Source: Spirochaetota bacterium (GTDB lineage: Bacteria; Spirochaetota; UBA4802; UBA5550). Taken from it: a DNA stretch of 64,000 bases. Positions 52,535 through 63,914 of this stretch are shown here, one piece after another. The notes beneath the pieces were generated by a model. The model saw only the letters and a list, made by a program, of their open reading frames with translations. It did no database searches and was not told the origin of the DNA. The stretch spans positions 1-64,000 of the forward strand of contig JAGNKX010000018.1 in assembly GCA_017999915.1 (NCBI GenBank), in the 5' to 3' direction. Position 1 is the stretch's first letter, and each line of letters begins with the position of its first letter. Position numbers and translations under genes: made by a program.

Positions 52535-55500
52535 ATGATGGCCCATTGTAATCGCCGTGCTGTTGTGTATTCCTGGCCTGCCCGCATTGGTCTTACGATT
52601 GCATTGTTGATAATGGGCGCCTGCGCTCCTTCCCGCGGCTCTGACCCCGCACATCCCCGCGCCATCCGTGGGATAATCGACCTTCGTGGGTATGATTTTA
52701 CCGGGAACGGCGCCGCCATACTCTCCGGCGAATGGGAATTTCACTGGAAGAAACTGCACACTGAAGTATCTCCCGATACCGGGCCGTCTTTCATAAAGGT
52801 TCCTGACCGATGGAGAGACAGCATTGTCAACGGCATGGCGCTTTCCGGCCATGGCTACGGAACGTATCGCCTGAAAATTAAACTGCCGGCGTCAGTCTCA
52901 AATCTCGCGATTCGGTTTCCCGATGTTGAAACGGCCTACAGTCTCTATGCCAATGGACGAAGGATCGGCGGTGTCGGGACAGTGACCACGGACGGACGGT
53001 CCGATGACTGGCGCTTTGAACCGCGCGTCTATTCCCTTCCTGAAGCCGGGGATACGCTGGATCTGGTCGTTGAGGTTTCCAACTATGTGTACAAGGGAGG
53101 AGGCCTGACGAGGGATATCCAGCTGGGACCCGAGCCGGCCCTTCACAAAGCCTGGGAACGCGAGGCCTTTCTTGAATATTTTATGCTCGGCGGCATGATT
53201 CTTATCGGTTTGTACCATCTCGGTTTTTTCATGATACGGCGCCGCGACTATTCAGCCCTTTATTTCAGCCTGTTCTGCATTATTCTCGGCGTGCGGGGGA
53301 TGCTCGTCGGGGAAAGGCTGCTCAGTACGGCCTATCCTGCCGTACCTTTTGAGTATTTTTTAAAAATGGATGTTCTCACTATCTTTCTGCCCGTGCCGCT
53401 GTTCCTCCTGTACCTGTTCGAGATATTCCCCGCTGAAAGTCCCCGGAAGCTGAGAGCTCTATTCATCTTACCGGGATTCCTGTTTTCCCTGTTCGCGCTG
53501 GTCACTCCGGCCCGGATCTTCCACCATGCCATAGACTGGTATAACGGCGTATTTGCGATCTCAGTCCTTTTAACGGTATTGATCACCGCCAGGGCCGTGA
53601 AACAGGGCAGGGACGGCTCGGTGGTTTTCATCCTCGGCATCGCAATCCCCATCGCCGCCCTGGTAAACGATATTCTCCGCACACTGTATATCATACAGTC
53701 GCCGAACATCGTCTCCTTCGGATTCCTTGCCTTTACCATGTGCCAGGCATACATAATCGCCCTTCGTTTTTCACGTTCCCGCGATCAAATGGAAATAATG
53801 TCCCATCAGCTGGAGGCTTTCAGCAAAAGCCTTGAGATCAGGGTCGATGAGCGGACGGAAGAGCTTGCCGAGGAAAAGACACGGCTTGCCCTTCGAAACG
53901 AGGAGATCGAGCGGAGTGAAAAGAGGTTCCGCGACCTGGTGGACCTGCTCCCCGTCGGCGTCTATGAATCCGACGGCTCGTACAAAATAACCTACGCGAA
54001 TCGCGCCGCCGCCGAAATATTCGGATATGATCTGGATGAATTGAAGAGCGGCAACATCACGACCTTTGACATGCTATCTCCAGATTCTCGGGATGATGCA
54101 GTAGAAATAAGGAAGAGCATCAAGCCGGCATCACCGATCTTGCGACTTGAGCACATGGCCAGGCGCAAGGACGGCTCGATTTTTCCGATGGTTGTCAGCG
54201 CATGCCTGATCGATCCGGCCGAACCGGCGAAGGGCACACGAGGCGTCATCATCGATGTCAGCTCTACAAAGCGCGCGGAGATGATAATGCGCGCCAGGGT
54301 CGACCTGATGGAATATGCAGTTGAACATAACCTTGATGAACTGCTGCAGAAAACGCTGGATATCGTGGAAACGCTGACCGACAGCCTTGTGAGTTTCTAT
54401 CATTTCGTGGAGCCGGACCAGAAGACTCTCTCTCTCCAGGCATGGTCCACCAGAACGGTCAGGGAGTTCTGCCGGGCCGAGGGGAAGGGCCTCCATTATG
54501 GCATTGACCAGGCCGGCGTTTGGGTAGACTGCGTCCACGAGCGGCGGCCGGTGATCCATAACGATTACGCCGCTCTTGCCAACCGGAAGGGGCTGCCGGA
54601 GGGCCATGCGCCTGTGGTGCGTGAGCTGGTCGTACCCATCCTCAGGGGAAACATCATCGTGGCCATACTGGGCGTGGGCAACAAGGCCGTTGATTACACG
54701 AAAGAGGACGTGGAGGTCACGGAATACCTTGCAGATATCGCCTGGGAGATCGTCGAGCGGAAGCGCGCTGACGACAGGCTCAGGGAGAGCGAGGAAAAGT
54801 ACCGCCTTATCACGGAAAATATGGACGACACCATATGGCTCATGGATATGAATCTCCAGACAACCTTCATAAGCCCGTCAGTAAGCCGCAAGCGAGGCTT
54901 TACTCTTGAAGAGCTACAGTCGTTAACCATAGATAAGCACCTGACGCCGGCATCCCTGGAAGCCGCGCTGGCTGTGATTGCCAGGGAAATGACGCCGGAG
55001 ATGCTGGGGGATCCCAATTATACTATCACGGTCGCCATGGAGCTCGAATTCTACTGTAAGGACGGAAGCACGTTCTGGAGCGACAACACCATGTCCGTGA
55101 TTCGTGATGAGGCGGGAAAGCCCATCGGCATCATGGGGGTCGGACGCGATATCACGGAGCGCAAGAAGGCCGAGGAAGCCCTGGCCGTATCCCAGAAGAA
55201 TTTTGCCACGTTCTTCAATACCATCGAGGACCTCCTATTCATACTCGATATGGAAGGGAAGATCCTCCACGTGAACGATACCGTCATTAAACGGCTCGGC
55301 TATTCTCCCGAGGAGCTCCAGGGCCAGAGTGTTCTCCTGGTGCACCCGCCTGACCGCCATGAAGAGGCCATGACCATCATAACAGCGATGCTGAACGGAA
55401 AGGCCGACCTGTGTCCCGTTCCGGTCATGACAAAAACGGGGATGCAGATACCTGTTGAAACCCGGGTGGTGGTGGGCGAATGGAACGGCAGACCGGCCCT

Positions 55501-58500
55501 CTTCGGCGTCACCAAGGATATATCAAAGCTCAAGCTTTCCGAGGAGAAGTTTTCCCACGCCTTCCACACCAATTCGACTCTTATGGGTATTTCGCGTATC
55601 TCTGACGGAATATACCTGGATGTCAACGAGTCTTTCCTCAAAAACTTTGGATTTACCAGGGAGGAGGTGATCGGCAGGACCTCCCAGGAGCTTGGCATCT
55701 TCGCGGATTATGAAGACCGGGAGCGGGTACGCCGGGAGTTCGAAACAAACGGTAACATCCGAAACGTGGAGATGAGGATCCGCCGCAAGGATGGCACGCT
55801 TCGCATCGGCCTGTTATCGGCCGATCCGATCATGGTTGGCGCGGACAGGTGCTGGCTCACAACCATGGCGGATATCACTGAGCGGAAAGAGGCCGAGGAG
55901 GCGTTGAAGGAAAGCGAATCGTACAACAAGGTGCTCTTTTCCGATTCGCGTATAGCCCTGATTGTTCTGGACCCTGAAACCGGACGGTTCCTTGACTGCA
56001 ATGACGCGGCGGTTCGCATCTATCGAATGAATAGTAAGGATGAAGTGATCGGGAAAGTCCCTCTTGACATGTCTACAACAACCCAGTATGATGGAAGCGA
56101 TTCGAGACTTGCCGCTCAATGGAATGTCAAGCGGGCCCTGTCTCAAGGTTCGCACCTGTTCGAATGGCGTCACCAACGTCCCGACGGCGAGGTATGGGAC
56201 GGCGAGGTGCACCTCATGACGTTCCGCCACAAGGGTAAAACGATGCTGCAGTTCAGCGTTCAGGACATAACGGCGCGGAAAGTAGCGGAGCGTGAGCTGG
56301 TCAAATCGAAAGAGGAAGCCGAGGCCGCAAACCGCGCCAAGTCGGAGTTCCTGGCGAACATGAGCCACGAGATCAGGACCCCGATGAACGCCATAATTGG
56401 ATTCACACACCTGATGGGGCGGACCGACCTCGCGCCGGTTCAGCGCGATTACTGCTCCAAAATTCAGGGCGCGGCGCGCATGCTCATGGGCATCATCAAC
56501 GATATCCTTGATTTTTCAAAAATTGAGGCAGGGAAGCTGGCGATCGAGTCCATTGATTTTGACCTGAATGACATCCTGGTGACCATCGCCAATACCCTCT
56601 CCTATGCAGCGGAGGAGAAGGGACTGGAATTGCTCTTTTACATCGCACCGGACGTGCCGTTCAGCCTGAAGGGAGATCCCCTCAGGATGCAGCAGGTGCT
56701 TTTTAATCTTATTCATAACGCGATCAAGTTCACCCAGAAGGGAACGGTAACCCTGAAAATTGAAATGCAGAACAGGATTTTCGACCCTGATATTGCAAAG
56801 TTAAAATTCCGGATCATTGATACCGGGATCGGTCTTACGGAGGATCAGCAGGCGACCATATTCAAGTCCTTTACCCAGGCCGACACCTCCATTACGCGCC
56901 GCTATGGCGGGACCGGACTCGGTCTTGCCATCTGCAAGCGCCTGGTTGAGCTTATGGGCGGGGATATCGGCTTGATAAGCAGGGCGGGCGAAGGCAGCGA
57001 ATTTTACTTTAACCTGTCACTGCATGTCAGCCGCATGACGGTGCCTGACAAGGAGCCATTCACGGGTGAAAAGCCGGAAGTGGTGGTGGCGGATGATAAT
57101 CTCGGCTCCCTGGAGATACTCAGGGGATATCTTAGCACAATGGGCTTCCCGGTAATAACGATGCAATCCGGAGAGGAGACGATAAGGTATCTCAAGGAAA
57201 GGGGATCGGCGACCCCCCTTGTCCTTATCATTGACTGGAGGATGCCGGTAATGGACGGCATTGAGACCATACAGCGGATTCGGCATGATCCCGCCATTGG
57301 CGGCATATCCTCAATTATAATGATATCCGCCTATAATCTTGATGAAGTGAAGGAACAGACGACGCTGCTGGGGGTTGACGCGCTGCTAGCAAAGCCGGTG
57401 AGCCCTTCCACATTGCTTGACGCGCTTTCCCAAGTCATGAATTTTAGATCGAAGCCGCGAATCTCCGCCGTGCGGTCTTCCGCCGCGTTCCCTCTGCCCT
57501 CGTTCCAGGGGAGGCGCATTCTCCTGGTGGAGGACAACGCCATAAACCGCGAAGTGGCTATCAGAATGCTGGAAGATACCGGCATGTCCGTCGACATAGC
57601 GGAGAACGGTGTCGAGGCCATCCAGAAGGTCGCATCGGAGATATACGATCTCGTCTTTATGGATGTGCAGATGCCTGAAATGGACGGGTTTGAGGCGACA
57701 CGGACCATACGTTCTGACGCTAAATATAACGATCTGCCAATTATCGCCATGACCGCTTACGCCATGAGCGGAGACCGCGAGCGGTGCATTGAAGCGGGCA
57801 TGAATGACCATATGTCAAAGCCCTTTGACCCGGACCAATTCTACGCCATATGCAGGAAATGGATGCCCGAACGGACCCACATCGACGGCACGGTTCCGGC
57901 AACACAAACGGAAAGGAGCCCTGATGACCTGAGTTTAATCATGGGGTTGCCGGGCATCGATGTCCATTACGCGATATTGCATTTTTCCGGGAGAACTGAT
58001 ATTCTTCCTGATATCATAAGGGAATTCTGCGATATGTACGCCGATGTCAGGGAGCGCCTTGATTCCTTCATGGCATCGAAGGACACTGACGGCCTCAGGA
58101 AGTTCGCCCACAGCATGCGCGGGGCGGCCGGCACCGTCGCGGCGATCAGGGCGATGGATACGGCGGCGGCCCTGGAGGAATGCATCATCGATGGCAGGAT
58201 CGAAGAGATCGGCGGGCATGTCGGGCGGTTCATATCGGCCATGGAGGAAGTGCTTCAGAGCGGGCCGATCCTTAAATCGCGGATGGAAGCCTATTTTAAA
58301 GAAGAGGAACAGATGCCCGGGGATGACCGGCGGGACCTGGATGCGGACATTGCAATACTTGCATCCCTTCTCGAACAGCGCAGCTTCGGGGCCGTGGACC
58401 AGATCCGGAAAATCAAGAAGCGGTTTCCAGGCGCCCGGAGCGATACGATCAGGGAGATAGAAACAATGGTCAACAGGTTTGATTACCGCGGGGCCCTTGA

Positions 58501-58552
58501 AAAACTGAGAGACGCCGGCGGGGCCATACCCGGCGGAAGTGACATGAAATGA
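52535..58552 (+). CDS. Giant hybrid histidine kinase (7TMR-DISM, PAS/GAF, HisKA, 2x REC, Hpt)
   Basis: 2005 residues. A signal or lipobox-like start ([10 protein letters not shown], Cys30) is followed by a periplasmic DISMED2-type jelly roll (about 45-185, [12 protein letters not shown]), a 7TM region (190-400) and a coiled coil. Then come PAS1 (455-575), GAF (590-735), PAS2-PAS5 (755-1255), and HisKA with H1278 in [19 protein letters not shown]. The HATPase shows [14 protein letters not shown] and [19 protein letters not shown]. Receivers carry D1567 and D1710, and an Hpt domain has H1859 (AHSMRGAAG). This is a complete internal His-Asp-His relay. It overlaps the GGDEF regulator by 4 nt (ATGA), which is its likely target. 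The carbohydrate-like DISMED2 fold suggests an extracellular ligand. Confidence 0.93.
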   Translation: MMAHCNRRAVVYSWPARIGLTIALLIMGACAPSRGSDPAHPRAIRGIIDLRGYDFTGNGAAILSGEWEFHWKKLHTEVSPDTGPSFIKVPDRWRDSIVNGMALSGHGYGTYRLKIKLPASVSNLAIRFPDVETAYSLYANGRRIGGVGTVTTDGRSDDWRFEPRVYSLPEAGDTLDLVVEVSNYVYKGGGLTRDIQLGPEPALHKAWEREAFLEYFMLGGMILIGLYHLGFFMIRRRDYSALYFSLFCIILGVRGMLVGERLLSTAYPAVPFEYFLKMDVLTIFLPVPLFLLYLFEIFPAESPRKLRALFILPGFLFSLFALVTPARIFHHAIDWYNGVFAISVLLTVLITARAVKQGRDGSVVFILGIAIPIAALVNDILRTLYIIQSPNIVSFGFLAFTMCQAYIIALRFSRSRDQMEIMSHQLEAFSKSLEIRVDERTEELAEEKTRLALRNEEIERSEKRFRDLVDLLPVGVYESDGSYKITYANRAAAEIFGYDLDELKSGNITTFDMLSPDSRDDAVEIRKSIKPASPILRLEHMARRKDGSIFPMVVSACLIDPAEPAKGTRGVIIDVSSTKRAEMIMRARVDLMEYAVEHNLDELLQKTLDIVETLTDSLVSFYHFVEPDQKTLSLQAWSTRTVREFCRAEGKGLHYGIDQAGVWVDCVHERRPVIHNDYAALANRKGLPEGHAPVVRELVVPILRGNIIVAILGVGNKAVDYTKEDVEVTEYLADIAWEIVERKRADDRLRESEEKYRLITENMDDTIWLMDMNLQTTFISPSVSRKRGFTLEELQSLTIDKHLTPASLEAALAVIAREMTPEMLGDPNYTITVAMELEFYCKDGSTFWSDNTMSVIRDEAGKPIGIMGVGRDITERKKAEEALAVSQKNFATFFNTIEDLLFILDMEGKILHVNDTVIKRLGYSPEELQGQSVLLVHPPDRHEEAMTIITAMLNGKADLCPVPVMTKTGMQIPVETRVVVGEWNGRPALFGVTKDISKLKLSEEKFSHAFHTNSTLMGISRISDGIYLDVNESFLKNFGFTREEVIGRTSQELGIFADYEDRERVRREFETNGNIRNVEMRIRRKDGTLRIGLLSADPIMVGADRCWLTTMADITERKEAEEALKESESYNKVLFSDSRIALIVLDPETGRFLDCNDAAVRIYRMNSKDEVIGKVPLDMSTTTQYDGSDSRLAAQWNVKRALSQGSHLFEWRHQRPDGEVWDGEVHLMTFRHKGKTMLQFSVQDITARKVAERELVKSKEEAEAANRAKSEFLANMSHEIRTPMNAIIGFTHLMGRTDLAPVQRDYCSKIQGAARMLMGIINDILDFSKIEAGKLAIESIDFDLNDILVTIANTLSYAAEEKGLELLFYIAPDVPFSLKGDPLRMQQVLFNLIHNAIKFTQKGTVTLKIEMQNRIFDPDIAKLKFRIIDTGIGLTEDQQATIFKSFTQADTSITRRYGGTGLGLAICKRLVELMGGDIGLISRAGEGSEFYFNLSLHVSRMTVPDKEPFTGEKPEVVVADDNLGSLEILRGYLSTMGFPVITMQSGEETIRYLKERGSATPLVLIIDWRMPVMDGIETIQRIRHDPAIGGISSIIMISAYNLDEVKEQTTLLGVDALLAKPVSPSTLLDALSQVMNFRSKPRISAVRSSAAFPLPSFQGRRILLVEDNAINREVAIRMLEDTGMSVDIAENGVEAIQKVASEIYDLVFMDVQMPEMDGFEATRTIRSDAKYNDLPIIAMTAYAMSGDRERCIEAGMNDHMSKPFDPDQFYAICRKWMPERTHIDGTVPATQTERSPDDLSLIMGLPGIDVHYAILHFSGRTDILPDIIREFCDMYADVRERLDSFMASKDTDGLRKFAHSMRGAAGTVAAIRAMDTAAALEECIIDGRIEEIGGHVGRFISAMEEVLQSGPILKSRMEAYFKEEEQMPGDDRRDLDADIAILASLLEQRSFGAVDQIRKIKKRFPGARSDTIREIETMVNRFDYRGALEKLRDAGGAIPGGSDMK

Positions 58553-59490
58553 AACACAAGATCATTATAGCTGACGATGAACCCTCCAACGTCAGGATGC
58601 TGGGCGAATTTCTGAAAAACGATTACGAGATCTACGTCGCCGCCGACGGCAATGAGACTGTGCGGCTGGCGGAAAAGATACTCCCCGACCTTATCCTGCT
58701 GGATATCATGATGCCCGGCCTTGACGGCTACGGCGTGTGCCGGGAGCTTAAAACCAGGAAAGAGACTGAGAGGATCCCCGTGATTTTCGTAACGGCCCGT
58801 AAAATGGCCGATGATATCGTAATGGGATTCGACGTGGGAGGACGCGATTATATCCAGAAGCCGTTCTATCCCCAGGAGCTTCATGCCCGGGTGCGTACGC
58901 ACATAGAGCTGAAAAAGGCGCAGGAGCAGCTCATTGAGGACGCGGCCATGCTGGAGGAGCTTAATCGCAAGCTCGCTTCGGCCCTGGATAAGATGGAGAT
59001 CATGGCCCGCATGGATCCTTTGACAGGTCTTGCCAACAGGAGGTTTCTCCTGGAGCGCCTTGAACAGGAAACGGCCCGATCCCGGCGAACGGGACGTCCC
59101 CTGTCAATCGCCATGGTTGACGTGGACAATTTCAAGATAATCAATGACAGCCACGGGCATGAATGCGGCGATCTGATCTTGAAACAGGTCGCCCGGACCA
59201 TGAAGGATAGTATAAGGAAGGAGGACATGGTGGCGCGCTGGGGCGGGGAGGAGTTTCTTCTTCTTTTCGTCGAAACGCCTCTTGGCGATGCCCGGCAGAC
59301 GGCGGAACGAATTCGGCACAATATCGCATCTGTCGCGGTTGATTGCGGGGGCATCCCGGTTTCCATCACGGTCACCATAGGCGTCGCCGCCTACGATTCC
59401 GCGCAGAGCATAGACGCGAATATACGCAAGGCCGATGACGCCATGTATCGAGGAAAGCGCCTCAAGAAAAACTGCGTGGAATCGGAATGA
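58549..59490 (+). CDS. PleD-like response regulator, REC-GGDEF diguanylate cyclase
   Basis: 313 residues. The receiver (1-120) has IIIADDEPSNVRMLGEF, phospho-acceptor D52 in LILLDIMMPGLDGYG, and FVTARK then YIQKPFYPQELHARV. A linker coiled coil follows, then GGDEF (about 155-310) with MDPLTGLANRRFLLERLEQE, VDVDNFKIINDSHGHECGDL and the active GGEEF at 232-236. Phosphorylation should dimerise it and raise c-di-GMP. The start overlaps the stop of the 2005-residue kinase, so the two are translationally coupled and form a cognate pair. Confidence 0.94.
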   Translation: MKHKIIIADDEPSNVRMLGEFLKNDYEIYVAADGNETVRLAEKILPDLILLDIMMPGLDGYGVCRELKTRKETERIPVIFVTARKMADDIVMGFDVGGRDYIQKPFYPQELHARVRTHIELKKAQEQLIEDAAMLEELNRKLASALDKMEIMARMDPLTGLANRRFLLERLEQETARSRRTGRPLSIAMVDVDNFKIINDSHGHECGDLILKQVARTMKDSIRKEDMVARWGGEEFLLLFVETPLGDARQTAERIRHNIASVAVDCGGIPVSITVTIGVAAYDSAQSIDANIRKADDAMYRGKRLKKNCVESE

Positions 59491-59524
59491 TGATCACCAT
59501 GAAATGAAGGGAACGGCGCCCGGC

Positions 59525-61108
59525 CTAATCGGTTATTCCGCCCGTGTCCATATCGCCGGTATCGAAGGGCCCGATCCGGTCCTCGTCATAACACCGCTCC
59601 CACACGCGTATGAAGGCTTCCGACGAATTCTCCAGAGCTGTTGTATCAACCCCGAAATTTCTCAATTCTCGGATGATGTCGCCTTCAAGGCCTATGTGCC
59701 CGAATCCCTGGTAGTCGAGGGGGGATCCCAGCCGGCGTGTTTGCTTTTTCCTCTGGCTATCCACTCTGGCTGTATTGCCGGAGGCGCCGCAGGTCTCAAA
59801 GTTACCGCCGAAACGCGGGCGAAGCTGCTGGATGAAGCCGTTGAAGTCGCTGGCGAAGGCGATGTCGACCTTGAGGCCCCGTGTCCCGTACCGGTAGGCC
59901 TGCGCGAAGGACTTCGTCGAGCCGTCGCAGTCGTTGGGAACTCCCGACGCGGAATAGGTCTTTACCCGATCCGGTCCGGTCCGCAGGCCGATCATGCCGC
60001 CGGTTTCCCTGATCATGCGGATGATATGGTCCGGCGTCGTTTTCTCCTCCCTCTGCTTTTTCTTCATCATGATGGATCGCAGGTGACCGTGGGAAAGGAC
60101 CAGCGGATAGTATTTCATTTCTCTGGAGATATCATGCAGGTCCTTGACTGCGCGCTCGGACATGTGGGCGATGTCGATGATCATATGCCGCTCCATCATG
60201 GCCCGCGCCAGCAGTTTCCCCTCCTCGGTCAGGCCGAGCCTGTTCCTGCCGGCGCGGTCCAGGTCGAACCCGGGACGGCGATCGCCTTCGCCGAGGTCTT
60301 CGAGTATCTTGAAGAACTTGAATATGAAATGGTGCGGGGCGACGCCTGTGAACCTGTTGTCCATCTGGTGGGCCATCTGGATCGAGCGTACATGGTAGTG
60401 CCGGTAATAGAAATCGAGGCGATCCGCCCAGTCGTCGTTGTTGAACAGGCCGGTGACTTCTATGGCCAGGATCATGGCCAGCCTGCCGGAATTGATGATT
60501 TGCCGCGCCTCGCCGGGAGATCGCGCAATCTTCACCCAGTCTCTCCGCGCCGCAAAGTCGATAGCGGCCTGGAGCTGCACATCGACGCTCGACATCTCAT
60601 CGCATTTCAAGCCGGGCTTAATGTTCTTTTCAGGCATGCATTTGCATAATGGCGTAAAATCCACCGCGGACATGACGTAGAGGGTCAACCCGTCTTCATG
60701 GGCCTGCTTCAGGTGGCCCTCCCACACCTGCTGGTGCGCGATGGTGTTCCACCGGGGCCACCCCGTGTACGAGGGATAACCGTTTCGCTTGTGAAAATGC
60801 CATCCCGTGTCGCCGTCGGTGCCGGGAACCATGCCGAGAAATTCGTTCAGGACACCGAACCTGGTGCGGGCGTGATCCCCGCCCAGCGCGTCCCCGCCTG
60901 AGCATTTTTTCAGGGCAATATGTTCCGGCCCCTGATGGCTCCCGTGGAACCAGGCCCCGCCGTAGGCGTATTCCGCCATCTGGTGAAGGTGGATGTCCGC
61001 AAAGCCGTGGACCGGGCCGCTCCCCGCGTATTCGGGAGAATCAGTAAAGGCCACTGAAAAGAGCGCCACCGTGAATATCATAACTATCGAGATCAGGTAT
61101 CGTCTCAT
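59525..61108 (-). CDS. Secreted membrane-dipeptidase-like hydrolase (peptidase M19)
   Basis: 527 residues from ATG 61108. The signal peptide (RRYLISIVMIFTVALFSVAF) puts it in the periplasm or on a membrane. Core features fit M19/amidohydrolase-type renal dipeptidase folds: FADIHLHQMAEYAYG (first metal pair, HxH rather than the usual HxD), MILAIEVTGLFN (bridging Glu), IIDIAHMSERAVKDLHDIS and VLSHGHLRS (His ligands), and DIAFASDFNG near the C terminus. Substrates of the family are dipeptides or lactams. It is longer than most M19 proteins (about 400 aa), with an N-terminal insertion of about 100 residues after the first motif. It stands alone. Confidence 0.77.
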   Translation of the reverse strand: MRRYLISIVMIFTVALFSVAFTDSPEYAGSGPVHGFADIHLHQMAEYAYGGAWFHGSHQGPEHIALKKCSGGDALGGDHARTRFGVLNEFLGMVPGTDGDTGWHFHKRNGYPSYTGWPRWNTIAHQQVWEGHLKQAHEDGLTLYVMSAVDFTPLCKCMPEKNIKPGLKCDEMSSVDVQLQAAIDFAARRDWVKIARSPGEARQIINSGRLAMILAIEVTGLFNNDDWADRLDFYYRHYHVRSIQMAHQMDNRFTGVAPHHFIFKFFKILEDLGEGDRRPGFDLDRAGRNRLGLTEEGKLLARAMMERHMIIDIAHMSERAVKDLHDISREMKYYPLVLSHGHLRSIMMKKKQREEKTTPDHIIRMIRETGGMIGLRTGPDRVKTYSASGVPNDCDGSTKSFAQAYRYGTRGLKVDIAFASDFNGFIQQLRPRFGGNFETCGASGNTARVDSQRKKQTRRLGSPLDYQGFGHIGLEGDIIRELRNFGVDTTALENSSEAFIRVWERCYDEDRIGPFDTGDMDTGGITD

Positions 61109-61343
61109 TTGTGCTACCGCGGCTAATTGCGATTCCTTGTAAATATAAAGCAATTCTTCAATGATTATTGATAATATTGAGATACTGGTGCGAAGTCAAC
61201 AATTTAACGGCAGGTTAAAGAATTGGTTCTGCTATGCACCCGTGATATGCAGGATATGAATAAATTCAGTTTTTATAATTGCATTATTTTTGATGTATGT
61301 TATGTACTGTAAAAGATCCACCCTCTCGAAAAGGAGCAACCCT

Positions 61344-62309
61344 ATGAAATCGACATTGAATACAGCCATTCGACTGATGCTGGTCATATCGGTCTTCTTT
61401 TTATATGAGTGCAAAGGGGGCGCCCCGGCTGAAAAGAGCGGGATAGTGACGTTCAAGCAGGGCACCGTGAAAGTTGAGACATCGGAAGGGAAGCTGTCCC
61501 CTGTTCAGGTGAAGGACGTTCTCACCGAAGGCGATACCGTTACGACCGGAGAAAAGTCGGCGGTAATCGTACAGTTCATGGAAAATTACGTCCTCCAGGT
61601 GGACGAGAACAGCACGGTTAAGCTGTCGGCATTAAGCGCAGGCGACCGCGAGTTTTTCGTGCACAATGGCAAGGTGCTCTCCAAGGTCTTGAGGACCGGC
61701 GCCAACAACGCCACGGTCAAAACCCCGACCGCGGTCGCGAGCGTGCGCGGGACCAGGTTCAGCGTGAGCTCCATGAATGGCCGGACCCTTGTCGCGGTTA
61801 GTGAAGGAAAGGTCGCCGTCCGGTCCGGAAGATTTGTTCCTGCAGGCAAGGCGGTTCCCGTTTCGAAAGAAGAGATCCTTGCGGACGCCGGCAAGGCAGT
61901 TGAAGTGGCGGAGCTGGAAGCGAAAGCCGAGGGACGGCAGTCTCCTCTCGGGATGAAGATGCGCCCCATGAGCGCAGAGGAAGAACGGGTGCTTGAGAAT
62001 ATCGAGCTTGTTCCAGTCATTCCCAATGCGGGGAAGCTGACGCCGCGGGAAATTGATTCCGCAATCAAGAAGGCCCGGGAAAAAGGCCAGGGAGAGAACG
62101 ATAAAATAAAGAAGCTGATGGTAAAAAAGACCCGCACCATTGAAGAGATTCTCGATGCATTTCATCGCATTGACGAGGTGACGTTGTATGACGGGCGGGT
62201 CATACAGGGAGCCATCGTTTCCCGGGGAGAATACTATACTCTGATCACGACCGACGGAACCATTACAATCCCGGAAACACAGATAAAAGAATCAAGGGTG
62301 GTCAAGTAG
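61344..62309 (+). CDS. FecR-domain lipoprotein with C-terminal DGxxxxGxI motif
   Basis: 321 residues from ATG 61344 (AAGGAG at 61330). The signal peptide ends in the lipobox-like FLYEC (Cys22), so it is a predicted lipoprotein. FecR-type beta sandwich follows (about 30-175: VKDVLTEGDTVTTGEKSAVI, NGKVLSKVLRTGANNATVKT, PTAVASVRGTRFSVSS). A helical charged segment (190-275) and a short C-terminal beta module (YDGRVIQGAIVSRGEYYTLI then TTDGTITIPETQI) complete it. The latter module recurs in the next gene. Start and stop positions (2-nt gap to the next ATG) imply an operon. In this setting it is more likely structural or ligand-binding than a TonB sensor, because no FecI is near. Confidence 0.82.
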   Translation: MKSTLNTAIRLMLVISVFFLYECKGGAPAEKSGIVTFKQGTVKVETSEGKLSPVQVKDVLTEGDTVTTGEKSAVIVQFMENYVLQVDENSTVKLSALSAGDREFFVHNGKVLSKVLRTGANNATVKTPTAVASVRGTRFSVSSMNGRTLVAVSEGKVAVRSGRFVPAGKAVPVSKEEILADAGKAVEVAELEAKAEGRQSPLGMKMRPMSAEEERVLENIELVPVIPNAGKLTPREIDSAIKKAREKGQGENDKIKKLMVKKTRTIEEILDAFHRIDEVTLYDGRVIQGAIVSRGEYYTLITTDGTITIPETQIKESRVVK

Positions 62310-62311
62310 TC

Positions 62312-63745
62312 ATGGCGGCACAAAAAAGCATGAAACATCCGGCTAAAACAATGGTCATGATCGCGGTGATCGCCTCCGTGTGCCTTGCTGCGATCGAAGG
62401 GAAGGCCCAGCATGTCTTTGTCAAGGACGGGAAGATATACGAGGGGAAGATATCGGGAGACACCAGGGCCGGCGTCACGATGCAGTTAAAGGGGAGAGGG
62501 CAGAAATTCATTCCCCGTGGTGATATCCTCCGCGTGCTTTACTCCGACGAGTACCAGGCGAAGACCATGATCCAGCTTGCCGGCGGTGAAACATTCGAGG
62601 GATTCATCGTCAATGAGACCCGAGAAAACTATACGATCCGGATGAGGCTCAACGAACCCGTTGAGAAGGTGATCGCCAAGGTGGATATAGCCCGTACGGA
62701 AAAAAAGCGGCCGAGCAAGCTCGCCGGGCGAATAACCGATAAGGGCATTCGCCTGACCTGGGGCAGGCCCAACGGGCCAATCAAGGTGTTCATCGTTTAC
62801 AGTAAGAGGAAAGGCGAGGAATACCGCGCCGTCGATAAAACCAACAAAGCCATCGCCATGATCACCGCGTATAACCCGGACACGGAATACTTCTTCACGG
62901 TTCGCATGGTGGACAACGATAATTATGAATCGCCCCCGAGCAACGAGATTGCCGTCAGGACTCTCAGGGCCGGCGAAAAGGCCCCTGAATTCAAGGAAGA
63001 CGATATTTCCGGGAAGGCGATCGGAGGTGCGGAAACAAGGAGAAGCGACAACAATCTATTCACGCTGGGAATCGGCGTATTCGGCACCGGCGGCGTTTCG
63101 ATGCAGTACTGGAACAGGAAAAATGATACCGTGGGCAATGGCGGCGGCGGCATTGTTCTGGATACCGCCATGGCCCGCGATTCGCTGAGAAATTACCGTT
63201 TTACCTTCAGCTGCGAGAAAGATTATGGCTTTCGCTACAGGAACATGCCGGTTTTTTATTCCATCCCCTTGTCCGTATCGGGGTCTACCATCCCGCTGGT
63301 GCTGACGCGTTTTTACAAGTCAAAGCAGCGCATTAATCCGGTATCCTTGACCATGTCCCACGCCTTCGGATTCGGGGTCGTGCGAACTAAATGGGTACGG
63401 TTCTGGCTGGGGCCGGAACTGTCATTCAGCTTTACAACGCATGGCGCTGATAAACTTATGGGGGGATATGCCGGCTTCGGACTGATCGTGGGATTGAATA
63501 TTAACCTGGGAGATTACGTTTCCCTTTCTCTCACGGAAAGCGCCATGGTGGGATACGCGGTTCAGAGTAGCAGTTATACGACGCTGAGTCTGCGATGGGC
63601 GGATACGCGGAGCGTGCCGTCGTTGCCGGTCATACCGGTCAATCCACTCAAAAAGGAAAAGAGCCTGGAAAACGGCTTTGCTGTCGGGGGCCAGTTGAAT
63701 TTTGCCGTTTTATACCGGATCAACGATACGTATTCCGGAAATTGA
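62312..63745 (+). CDS. Exported protein: two small beta modules, fibronectin type III, outer-membrane barrel
   Basis: 477 residues. A signal peptide (residues 10-32, MVMIAVIASVCLAAIEGKAQ) is followed by two copies of a ~45-residue module: KDGKIYEGKISGDTRAGVTM...FIPRGDILRVLYS and GGETFEGFIVNETRENYTIR...VIAKVDIARTE. Next is a fibronectin type III domain (about 130-215, KGIRLTWGRPNGPIKVFIVY, YNPDTEYFFTVRMVDNDNYE). A linker and a C-terminal barrel (245-477) with GVFGTGGVS, VRFWLGPELSFS and LIVGLNINLGDYVSLSL complete it; the barrel matches the protein at 22967 by eye. It is coupled with the FecR lipoprotein upstream. Function unknown. Confidence 0.75.
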   Translation: MAAQKSMKHPAKTMVMIAVIASVCLAAIEGKAQHVFVKDGKIYEGKISGDTRAGVTMQLKGRGQKFIPRGDILRVLYSDEYQAKTMIQLAGGETFEGFIVNETRENYTIRMRLNEPVEKVIAKVDIARTEKKRPSKLAGRITDKGIRLTWGRPNGPIKVFIVYSKRKGEEYRAVDKTNKAIAMITAYNPDTEYFFTVRMVDNDNYESPPSNEIAVRTLRAGEKAPEFKEDDISGKAIGGAETRRSDNNLFTLGIGVFGTGGVSMQYWNRKNDTVGNGGGGIVLDTAMARDSLRNYRFTFSCEKDYGFRYRNMPVFYSIPLSVSGSTIPLVLTRFYKSKQRINPVSLTMSHAFGFGVVRTKWVRFWLGPELSFSFTTHGADKLMGGYAGFGLIVGLNINLGDYVSLSLTESAMVGYAVQSSSYTTLSLRWADTRSVPSLPVIPVNPLKKEKSLENGFAVGGQLNFAVLYRINDTYSGN

Positions 63746-63822
63746 TATCGGTATTAATGTCGCCCATTTATTATGTAATGATAGAATTACGAAGGTTAGT
63801 ATAACAGGCTTTATCTGCTTTG

Positions 63823-63877
63823 CCGCCAAGGGTTTATTCCCGTTTGGCGGTCCCTATATGCCGTTTTCAAACGGTAT
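63823..63877 (+). terminator. Two hairpins after the barrel gene
   Basis: CCGCCAA/TTGGCGG (63823-63850, with GGG/CCC inside) and ATGCCGTTT/AAACGGTAT (63858-63877). Neither has a clear T-tract, so terminator function is tentative. They lie between the barrel gene and the last, truncated gene. Confidence 0.35.
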
Positions 63878-63914
63878 CATTACCGTAAACTAAAAAAAAT
63901 TAAGGAAGATGCAC

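Noticed and set aside
63746-63914. Short frames between the barrel gene and the last gene
   Set aside because: They overlap two hairpins, lack ribosome sites and show no protein pattern.
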